From Dentipellis sp. KUC8613 (taxonomy: Eukaryota > Basidiomycota > Agaricomycetes > Russulales > Hericiaceae), in NCBI GenBank assembly GCA_002286715.1, contig NSJX01000015.1, positions 340,619 to 404,618 of the forward strand: a stretch of DNA of 64,000 nt. Reading direction: 5' to 3'. The notes under the pieces are model-generated. The model was not told the origin of the DNA. It did not search any database and worked only from the letters and a program-made list of their open reading frames with translations. Positions 11,306 to 21,201 of the stretch are shown here, one piece after another (the first letter of the stretch is position 1; every line of letters begins with the position of its first letter). Made by a program: the position numbers and the translations under genes.

Positions 11306-14300
11306 CTAAGCGACGCATATGTAAGAGATCCCGGCGCTGTACAATGCAGTATTGGACCAAGCATCGATATGCCAGGTCATTCCAGAGACATTCACGTCGC
11401 TGACGGATGCCTTGATACGTGGATTCGCGCCTCGGTTGATGTTGACCGAGTTCAGGGCGAAGAAGACTTTGGGCCGTTGCTCGAAAGTGACGTCGCCGAA
11501 CGTAACTTTGCCACTGTTCTTTAGCTGCGGGTACACCCAGGGCCGTACATCCCTAGTGTCTGCACGCCCGCTATAAATGCCGCCGCGGCCCTGAGGGTAT
11601 GCAATCCAGCCAGCATTGGCGGAATAGAGAAGAGCATCGGCCCATGTTTCGACTTGGATTTTGAAGCCGGAGCGGGTAATGTCAGCCGCAGTGACAGTGA
11701 CGTGGTAGTCTTTGCTATGTGCCATGTCAAGGGCGGATAGGAATACGACGACATGGGGTGGGTCCGTAAACTCGCGCTCGAAGGCGATCCATCGGGATGA
11801 AATGGGCTTTGGCTGCACCCGAGATGTGACCTCGAGCGTAGAGAATTCGCCCCACTGGAAGTCATTCTCTTCCTGAGGAAGCTGAAGCCAGCTCGCGCCG
11901 GCAGAATGCAGACTCGTCCCGCCCCAGGTGATGAAAGAAAGGTCAAACCCGTGGTCGATGTCCTGCTTTTGTGTGACGACGCGGATATCTCTGCTACAGC
12001 CAATATCGAAGTCAGTGAGGCCCCTAGGTAGGATGTGAGGAACGGGAATAAGCTTGTCGAAGGCGATGGTGATTGTCGTCACGGGTCGGGGTTTGTTCCA
12101 GGGATGAATTTCCCTGGTATTAGCGATACCGACGGTGATGGATTGTTTCTTGGTCTCTGGAACTTCTGGCTCTGGTGTCGGTATAGGTACTGGCGTAGGC
12201 GTCGGCTCTGGCAAAGGCGTGGGCTCAGGATTGATGGGAGATGCAGGAACTAGTGGGTCCCTGTGCTGAATTATCGGGACAAGAATCGTGTCCCAAGTCG
12301 GCTCGGTCTTGGGTGGCGATGGCTTCCCACCGCGGCCGTCCGTGAATGGCGAAGCCTGCGGGACATGCGAGAGATCGACAGGTTCGGTGGAAACGAACAG
12401 CTTCAAAAAACCGACATCGATGTCCTGGCCATCTTCGAGATAGTACTCGTAAGGGGCTGCGCCCCCAGCGCCATACCCGATAGTCAGAGACTTCTGTGGC
12501 TTCAGGGGAGCATCCACCTTGCCTACAGCGCGAGGTGTCTCGAAGTACGACTCTGCGTTGCGGGATGAATAGGGAAAACGGTAAGCACAAATGTGAAAGG
12601 GGCTTACGAATGCTTAGATCGCCGTGGCTGAAGAAGAACACGCTCGCGTACAGCGGAATGTTGGTCGTGTTGACGACCTTCACGCCATATCTTGTCCCGT
12701 CGGCAACCACATCCACGATGTCTCCTCGTTTAAGGTTCGGGCCTTTCGGCCGCAAGATCGCCTGCAAGTCTTCATCGTACTCTCCATCTGCCTCCTCCAG
12801 CTCGTACACTTCAACCTTGATCTTTCCCTGAAGCTTAGGTGTCTTCGTCGTCCGATTGAGATGCCAGTAATAGTGAGCTGCAGCGCGAATGACGGGCATA
12901 GCGACTTCGACGTCGATATCGATGGAATGAGGAATTTGCGTCAGACCATATCCCGTGACAAGGGGATCCAAGATATTGAACACGATGCGGCCCTTCTCGA
13001 GCTGAAGGTCGAGAACGGATTTCTCCTTGGTGTCCAAAAGTATCTTCTGCGCGCCAGTCTTTTGCATCTCCATTGCCAGCGCCTCGAACAGGTCCGTGAG
13101 GCGGTCATCCAGAGCAACATGGATACGAAGATCCTCCTGAGTACCAGCCCGAGTCTGAAGAGCATAGGCGTCTTTGTCAAATTTGAACCTGTCGTCGTAC
13201 GAAAGAACGTCCAGTACACTCGAGAAAGCAGCCGTCTCAAGCACAATCAGAGTGCCCAAGGGAGTGTCGAGGTCGTCACGATCCTTGTACACAGTAAACT
13301 CGGCGCCTTCAGTGACACCGTGCGCGGCGCCAGCATCCATGGCGTACTTATCTCCCTTCATTCGGACCTTGTGAAGAACACGACCGCGGGCGGGAGCTCG
13401 AGCGTTGAACAAGATGCGCTCGGCGTTGACTCCCTCGCACTGAGGATTTTGACTACACAAGATAGTTAAACACGTGGTATGCACGAAGACATTGAAGAAG
13501 CTTACGCGGGCAAAAGAGGGATCCGCTGCGTGAGATCCTTGTAAGTCACTTTGTCGGCTCCATACATGCAAAGAGTTTCAAGTAGAGCCTTAGTAAAGAC
13601 GCCTCTCCTGTTATCTTCCTTGGCAGTCTCCTCTGCACTGCACGCCGCGAGAAGGACGTGGGACCTCAAGCCAGTATAAGAGAAGCCCGAGGCGATCTTA
13701 GCAAGGCGGTCTCCGGAAGAGTTGGACCAGATGTCTTTGTCAAGGTCCGACGGGATCTTCACGGTGGTCTCGATACCGCGCACCAAGCGGTCCGTGTCAA
13801 ACTCGTCGTCGCGCGTACCCGAGCCAGAATAGCAGCAGTCAAGGATGACGCTCTGGATGCACACGTCAGCATAATGGAAGAGGTGAGCAGCGGCGACGTA
13901 CAATGTTGTCCCCCTTCTCCTTGGCAATGCTCGATAGTAAGGACCCGAGCGTACGATCTGGTATTCCAATCACCTGGCGACCATCGACGAACTCTAGGTG
14001 ATCGTGAGGACAAATGAGCTGGATCTTGTCCCCTCCCGCCTCCCATCCCTCTGGAGCTTTCGCAGTTGAGCCATGGCCAGCGTAGAAAATTAAGATGGGG
14101 TCACCAGGCCGGATACGATCGTCAGTTGCCAAAGCACGCAATTCTCGAATGATGTCAGCTTTCGTAGCGTCTTTGTCTCGAAGATTCGTGATATGGTCAG
14201 GGGGGACTTCGAGCTCATCCTCGAGGTACTTCTGAATATGGTTGGCGTCCGGGACGGATCCTTTCAAGTTTGGGAGAGAAATCGACCGGTATCTGTTGAC

Positions 14301-14653
14301 GCCGATTATGAGGGCGAAGAACCGAGGAGGCTTGCTACAGGGTGAACTCGCATCAGAATCATATCTCGAATGCGGGTGCGAGAACTTACGTGGGGACTGG
14401 TATGGGTGAAGGTATTCCACTGCAGAGCCAACGAGCCATACACAATATTAGCGACACAGTAATTAAGCAAGAAAGAGCGTTCTTACCTCGACCGGTCTGA
14501 AGCAGGGTTTCCGCTACCTTTCTTCTGGCTAATGAGAATGATCAGATGTGAGATGTCTTAGTTCGAAGAACTGAATCATGAAACATACTGCAAGAGGGCC
14601 CAGATCAGTTCCTCGTATGTGTCGATTTCTTTGTCGTAGAAGCTCAGTCGCAT
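11306..14653 (-). CDS. caspase-domain (C14) protein with three H-type lectin repeats
   Basis: Seven exons: 14653-14589, 14528-14487, 14419-14390, 14334-13902, 13852-13506, 13452-12608, 12552-11306 (1002 aa); introns 49-67 bp. Residues about 48-300 form a caspase/metacaspase fold: start RFFALIIGVNRY, catalytic His133 (FYAGHG) and Cys197 (ILDCCYSGSG), both present. Residues about 306-590 are a middle region I cannot name. A Pro-rich linker (about 692-723) precedes three similar C-terminal units of about 90 residues (about 729-815, 815-905, 907-1002). Each ends in a signature like WGGTSLHSAGASWLQ, WADALLYSANAGWIA or WSNTALYSAGISYIC, typical of H-type lectin domains that bind N-acetylgalactosamine-like sugars. 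Family knowledge suggests a cysteine protease with Arg/Lys or other specificity; the lectin part may target it. The start ATG gives a sensible N-terminus, but an upstream start is possible. Confidence 0.88.
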
Positions 14654-16204
14654 GGTGAGGTAGTGGAACGCTGGTTCGGACAGAGCATCTTTGAGGCCTT
14701 AAAGAAGCCAGACAACCTGACCGGTATAGTCTGCGCACCGGTGGCGGCAGAATTTCAGGATGGTTCCAGACACGCCTTATGCACGTTTGGGGTATATTCG
14801 AGATGGACCTTCCGTGTAGAGCTTTGGCAACAATGCCCGCAGCATGGTCTGCTTCGAGTTCGATTCGCCTGTCATCGCTGCGCCGACACCCTGATGACAC
14901 GGTCTTCCGCGATCTGTCACGACTTTGGCCCGGTGTATAAGCCAATTGAGATTTATCGCACCTCATCTCCGTGACGATTCCGGAGGACACGTAGTAGCCA
15001 AGGGTATGAAGCCGCTGCTGAAATCTCAGATCTGGGTTTGTGTCGGTTCAGTCGTGCTTTAGTCCACATAAGCCCGCTCCCGAGACCATTGAGGGGGGAT
15101 TTTGTTTTGTGTGCGTCTGCATTGGGAGCAAGAGCAAACGAACGTCTACTTGTGAGTATCATGCCAATGGTTAGAGGAGTGAGGCGGCGCAGACGGCTTG
15201 GCCGGGAGTTGCCTCCGAGTCGCCACGACTCTCACTGGCTGGCACAACTCTCTTTCCTCCACGATAGGCACTGCTTCCGATTGTTTACCGCGCGCCAGCA
15301 GATTCATCTTTTCGGTGCTGGGTTCAATGTCGCGGTATGGGGGCTCATGTAAATGAGCATCTTTAGGTCGTAGATGAACGGCAGAGGCAGACCTCATCCC
15401 AATCTCATCCAGGCGGAATTGACGAACATCTTGAGCATATGGCAGGTATGACTATCACGGTTTCCTTTGTCTGACCTCGTACTCAAACTGTAGGCAGTCA
15501 TCTTTACGGATTCGCGCGAAGCAGAATTTGCTATAATCGGCAGATCTCCGTTTTCTTTCCGAAATCCCCTCCCGGCCTCTTCGTAACACTCAGTGCGTGG
15601 GTTCATCAACGATCACTACCGCAGATGACGGCTTGTACGCACATCTGGGCCCACAGCGCTTTCCATCTCGAGAGAGCGCAGCGGATTGGATCTATAGTCC
15701 GGGAAACCTTTCCGACATCGGTTTCGATCTCGGAATGAGAACGGATGGCCAGATCCGCGATTCAGTGCGCCCGGCGTCGTGAATGAGTGCATCTTGTTAT
15801 CCTTGGTCAAAAGTATCTGGCGAACTGACTTTCTTACGACGGCTTTCTCATCTAGCGCGTTTCGCTGCCCGTTGAATCTGAATTTGTTGTTCAAAGACGC
15901 TGACAGATTGTCTGCACGCTGTTTGAATTGCCTCGTCCTGCCTCAGTGTCTCGACACAGATGTACCCCATCAGGTGACTTCATGGATTTGATAGCTTTTC
16001 ATGTCCAGAGTTACTTCTTTGACTGGTGTAGAGTGTGCAGTATGCCGAAGGGTGGACTCCAAGCTGTTGGGCTGGGCCAAGTGCCATATATGTATTGCTT
16101 CTTGTACATAAAATTCAGAAACCCTTGGTCTGATCAAACATAAGGCATAATTTCATAAGGCATAGAGTGAGAAAAGCAGAAATTGTGAGTTGTAAGTCTC
16201 GATA
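14654..16204. other. 1.55 kb intergenic region
   Basis: Open frames here (for example 14663-14974 plus, 15616-15894 minus) match nothing and lack coherent splicing. I see no gene. Confidence 0.5.
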
Positions 16205-17571
16205 TCAGACTGTGGAGAAGCACTCCAGAATTGTGTCAGGAAGGCAGCTCTTCGTCGCAGCGCGCTCGAAGACCTTCAGCGTGCCCGCCTCACACACAAG
16301 GCTCAATCTTTTCCCGCCATCTGTTACCATGAATCCCCGGATCTCCCGCAGCAGCTGGCTAAGCCCCTGGAACATCCCCTCCGTGGCCTGATACTGCTCC
16401 TTCATCTGCGAGTCATCTGCCACATCTCGTTTGCGGATCTCATAAAACTCGCCGTACCGGTGCAGTCCAGTATAGAGGAGTGAGGTCTGTGAGAGGTAGA
16501 GCTGCGGGAAGAGGTTGATGCAGTCAATCTTGCGAATGTTTTTCTGTGATCGCGATGCGAGTTCGATGATGGATGACTGTGGGACCTCGCGGCCCGCGTG
16601 TAAAATCTTGAGGGTGTTTGTGATTGTCGTAGGGGTGTGTGTGGGGCGCATGGACATGCTCTCGGGCGCGGTAGATGTCTGGTCTTGCCCATCTCCACCG
16701 CTCCCCACACCAGCGCGTAGCGCGGGCGAGAGGCAAGCGTCCACGTGATAGCGGACAACCATGCGAAGGTCGTAAAAATCCTAGTATGAGATGAGCTTTT
16801 CGCTTCTTGACCAATACAGTGGAAGGCACTCACGTATTTGATAATTCGATAATGCCCGGCACTCCTCTCGCACCCTCTTTGGTAAGTAGTTGTTGCCTCC
16901 TCGTATCCGAACCCGAAGGATCGACCGTTCCCCGCTTGCTTGCGTGTGTTGGGCTCCCATCGATTCATGAGGAGTGTCCGCTCCCCGGCGAGCTCGACGT
17001 CGATGCGGAAGTCGGGTGCCTTGGCTCCCTTGTCGATCCAGCTCACCAGCTTCAGCAGGCCGTTGCAGTCCGTCAAGACGTCGATGTGCGGCCAGTCGAC
17101 GGCGGCACCGACGGCGTCAGCAGCGATTACCAAGGGGAGCAAGGGGCTGTCGGGCATGCGATGCTCGTTTTCATCGACGAAGCGCAGGCCGTTGTCGGGA
17201 TACAACGTGAATGGGAGGGGGCGATTAGTCCACTCCCGAGGAGAACCTTGACAGAGACGATTGAGTTGGCGTCGCTGTAGCACAGAGAAACTGCAGTATG
17301 TACCTGGGATAACAATTGTGGGTTCCTCGTCGTTGGTCCAGTTATAGGACCCGATGTACTGCATGTTTTTGATCCCGATACTGGCGGCACAGTGCTCAAT
17401 ATCGGGCACGGACAGTATTTTGATGGGTGTGGGGACGGTGAGGCCGTCAAGGATGCTGCGGTCTGGAGGCAGGGCGAGTGATGGCGCTGGCTGGCCGCGA
17501 GGAGAGAATGAAGAAAATGAGGAAATAAGGAGTGGGCTGCTGGGGTGGGTGCAACGACGAATAGGAGGCAT
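16205..17571 (-). CDS. DXO/Rai1-like fungal protein, paralogue C
   Basis: Exons 17571-17304, 17246-16834, 16780-16205 (418 aa); introns 57 and 53 bp at the shared positions. The first intron is a multiple of three without a stop, so an unspliced reading frame runs through it. Landmarks: SYNWTNDEEP, PTIVIPG, DVLTDCNGLLKL, GFGYE, SAGHYRIIKY, VRYHVDA (H239, D241), IELASRSQ (E300, A302) and PQLYLSQT. Compared with A and B this copy has lost the Glu of the ExD block (now His), has Ala instead of Thr in the ExK-like block, and has Cys for Arg in the TDRN block. It is the most eroded copy at the putative active site, although the frame and splice sites are intact. Confidence 0.85.
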
Positions 17572-17605
17572 CGTAGCCTAGGGTTATTCCGACTAGATCT
17601 ACCAC

Positions 17606-17613
17606 CTTTTATA
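17606..17613 (-). promoter_or_regulatory. TATA box of paralogue C
   Basis: Minus-strand TATAAAAG, 35 bp upstream of the ATG at 17571; the same octamer precedes paralogues A and B. Confidence 0.6.
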
Positions 17614-18318
17614 CTCCAGCTGCGGATGCTAGAAATATGCTCTATCATAAAAAGCCCGACGTCCTTCTCGCTGCGAGGTTACTAGGAATGAGAAGCACAC
17701 CACGAGGCGAAGGCCAGGGATCGATGTGTTTCAGGCGGAGTAAAATATGCTTTTTGATTGCTGCGAACAGATTCGGGTAGTCTGTACGACAAGAAAGTAT
17801 GCCAACTGACATGATTTGAGGAAAGTACTGAGTCACTGTGATACAACAAAGAGTTCAGGACGGATCAAGCAAAGTAATCGGAGAACTCAACTCGCTTGTT
17901 TAAGATACAGCTGCGGGAGAGAATGTCGCCGCAGCGACCCGCTGCGGTATAAAAAGAGGGGGACTAAAGAACCCAGGGACTGTTATCATCTTCTAGAACT
18001 TGTAAGGAAGGGGTGCCCCGGTGGCCTGCTTCTGCTGCGGGGAGCGCTCGTAACGAAATAAAATACAAGCCTACCTCTGGCAGGAGTTGGTATGGAATCC
18101 TCTAGCAAAGATTCGAACCTGCAATAAAGATACATGATGTCCGTGTTGCATTGACCCTAGTAAAACACTGAATACTGAGACCCCAATAGAAAAGCTCCCG
18201 CGTCCTGTCTAAGCGTACCGCGCACTTCCAGAGCGGCAGACGCGACGCAGCGAGTAGAGATACAGAAATAGAAACCTAGTTTTCGCTGGCCGCAGCAGGC
18301 CAGCTGCCTTCTCTTTCC
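17614..18318. other. intergenic region between paralogue C and the F-box gene
   Basis: No gene seen. A GATTCGAACCTGC string near 18110 recalls a tRNA T arm but no tRNA can be built around it. Confidence 0.5.
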
Positions 18319-20020
18319 TCATGCCGCAGCCGTATCCTCTCCCGGTTCACTCCATTCTTTGGGCCAGATCCACCACCAGTGACCGGAGCCGAAAGTTTGA
18401 CAAGTGCCCACCATCCCGAATGGTGTGATAATCCCAAACCAGTCCGATGACTCGTCGCTGTCTGGGTAGTGCTTCATGGCAAGCACCGTTCCTGATGTTA
18501 TATCGGCCGACCCACCAAGCTGAAACGTCCCTTTTGAATCCTCCCCTGAGCCGCTGAACCAGATCCGATTGTTAGGCGAGTCGGGTAAAGAGATATCGCT
18601 TCCGTCTTCATCAGTAGAGGGACCACCGGAATCCGTCGAGAAATCGCTGGCACTGTCGGAGGCGTCGCTATCCTCGCCTTCAGAAGATGAAGTCTCTTGC
18701 TCGTCGGGTAGGAAGGGCTGGCGTTTGAGAGTAAACAGCATAGGTGTATCCAAGTACGGAGACTGGTAGAGGCCGTTGCTGCAGTAGCCACCCCATGTGC
18801 ATCCCGCGTCTGAGATCTTGTCAAGCAGTGGGGCCATCGAGCGCTCGCTAAGCCAAGGCCTTTCCCAGTCAGCGCCGTACTCGAGCTCCACAGTCGTTCG
18901 AAGCGTCCAGTCGTCCGACGTATCGCGAATCATGAATGGCACCGACGGCGCGCGAAGCTTCTTGAATCCAGGGTGCCGGTCGCATGAGTCGATCAAGATG
19001 TACAGGATCGTGAGCGCGATGAGACAGGCGCCTGTTTGTCGCTGAATTTCGTTCTCTTCTGCGAGATCCGGCAGCCTACGGCCCCAAGTCAGTCCTATGT
19101 CTTGAGGGAACGAGGCGAACGACGAGTCGTATCGACCATTCGGGTCTAGAAAGCTCAGAGATGTAGGGCCGCGGGAGAAGGTCATACGACGGATAACATC
19201 AAGGTTGTCGGCCTTGCCTAGAAGGTCGATTCCCTTAACGATCGTGGCACATTGTGGTGTAGCAAGAAAGACAAATTCACGTACAATGCGGGATCAGCAC
19301 GGCCATACAGAGACCCAAACGTTCGAAGGCGTTGATAATCGAATATGTGCGATTTGCGCATGTGAAATTTGAATGAAGGCCATTATGCAAGGCCAACGCG
19401 TCCAAGGTACGGAGGATCGCCAGCCACGCCGTGTTATGGGCCTCCTGCATCAGGTGATTGACGTTGCGAGATGCTTCAAATGGAAAAACACTTGACTTGT
19501 AAGGCACAGAGACCCGAGAAATAGCAAAAGGCGTCGCTCGCTCACCATGGTGTGCCACAACCGTCGGCAGAACCTTCGCCATCTTCACCATCCACGAGAC
19601 CACGGGAGAGTTATTCGCCAATTTGAGGAAGCTCAGGGGCTGCCGACGGTGCGAGGCCCACAATGAGGGGTTGGCCACGATCCAAGACATTGGGTGATTG
19701 ATACCCTCCGCCATCTGCTTGAAGTTCGACTGCGAGCACGCCTGGTTGAGTAGCTCCTCCACCTGCGAATGAACGCAGTCGATCCGCATCCATCTCGCCA
19801 ACCTCTCCTCTGAGGTGAGATTTTCTGCCTCCTCATCCTCCCATGGTTTAAGGTCCCAGCCGTACGTGACAAGACGCCGCTTGTACAACACAGGGGCCGA
19901 GAGCGCATCCTTCATCATGTGGCACACGACTCGACAGGTTAGAACATCGCTAGTGGAGGGCAGGTGCAAAACGACTTCATGAATAATCTCGGTGGGCACG
20001 GACGTCAAAAATGCAGACAT
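18319..20020 (-). CDS. F-box protein
   Basis: Two exons: 20020-19285 and 19217-18319 (544 aa), intron 67 bp, phase 1. The first 45 residues read as an F-box (SVPTEIIHEVVLHLPSTSD followed by LTCRVVCHMMKDAL), the Skp1-binding helix bundle that recruits substrates to SCF ubiquitin ligases. The remainder has no repeat or domain I can name. Near the C-terminus lies a Ser/Asp/Glu-rich stretch (SSSEGEDSDASDSASDFSTD), then a tryptophan-rich end (GHWWWIWPKEW). The start at 20020 puts the F-box directly at the N-terminus; an in-frame start at about 20176 would add 52 unrelated residues and is less likely. F-box families are greatly expanded in agaricomycetes, so orthology cannot be assigned. Confidence 0.75.
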
Positions 20021-21201
20021 CTTGGAGGGTGGCTCTGCCGAGCCACGGAATCGACGACTTCCGTTCTGAGGCTGCAAGATTAATATTGGGATCTGCCACA
20101 GATATATCCAACGTAAATAACATACCTGATGTACAGCACAAGGTAAGGCTCTCACCCACCCAGCGCTCAGTCCCACTGAGCGACGTCGAGGGACGGAGCA
20201 GGAGCTCCTTGCAAGACGGAGAGATCAGCCCGGCCGCCAGAGCGCTGGTCCGCTGCATGCCGGAGCCCGAGGAGCGTTGCCCTGCCAAGTCTCTCCTCGA
20301 TCTCGATTACAACCATGGCCTCGACTGTTCCAAGCGGAACGCAAGCATTTAATTATCACGCCGACAGAGATCTCGAGGGAGGAGGAGAGGGGGATTCAGA
20401 CAAGTAAAGGCCTGTACATCGCTCAAATATTCAACCTGCGATGTACTCCATCAATGCAATATCAGGTGAGCGGCATTGCCACGTTCACACGTTCTAGAGC
20501 CGGGCAAGGTCGTATCTCAAGTCTACAGAGCTTATGTAGCAAGCTGTAGACGGGCAGCACCAGTCGTCATTGCCTTTGGCGATTGCAGACCATTTAGCGC
20601 TGGGTCAACGAATCTATATGGCGAGTTTCCAGTCATCTAGGACGTATTCTCAGGTACTCAAGATATTTCTCTACGTGGCTATCTTCCGTACCCTTCGCTG
20701 GATCGATTCACGTCCTACAGCTAGGATTTCAACGACGGAACTTTCGAATTCGGGGACCTATGCTTGATACTTATGAATCTATTCGGATTCACTACCTCAG
20801 CGTCGAGTCTGCGTCAATACACTCCATGGTCGCAGTCATCACCACCCTCACCTCTACCTGACATTTCTCTTGACATCTTAGAACTCTCGGAAAGAGTCTC
20901 CGATGCGTTTGTGGTGATCGCAGCATGAATCGGGTGGGAAACGATGAGGCTGGGTATGAGCACCAGGGGCTCGGGTGAGGCATGCCATCGGATGTGGAGT
21001 AGAGAGGATGCGCTATATTCTTGTCTGCTTGAAGAAAATCTCGCGCTACTCAATGGAACGTCGTCTTGACTGTCAAGCAATCATGGATGTTCATTTCATT
21101 TCTACATTCGTCAACAACGTTCGAAAGAATCAGAGACATATAAACAGACTTGTTTAGCGGCATGATCACAGTGTAGCATGCTGTCATATCTGACGAATGT
21201 T
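20021..21201. other. intergenic region between F-box and sedolisin genes
   Basis: About 1.2 kb with short open frames only. No gene seen; holds the F-box promoter and the 3' flank of the sedolisin-like gene. Confidence 0.5.

Noticed and set aside
3461..17571. prenyl (GGPP) synthase function for paralogues A-C, as the common database label suggests
   Set aside because: No DDxxD aspartate-rich motifs or prenyltransferase landmarks are present.
18090..18130. tRNA-like T arm (GGTTCGAATC on the minus strand)
   Set aside because: The stem needs two wobble pairs and no acceptor stem or anticodon arm can be placed around it.
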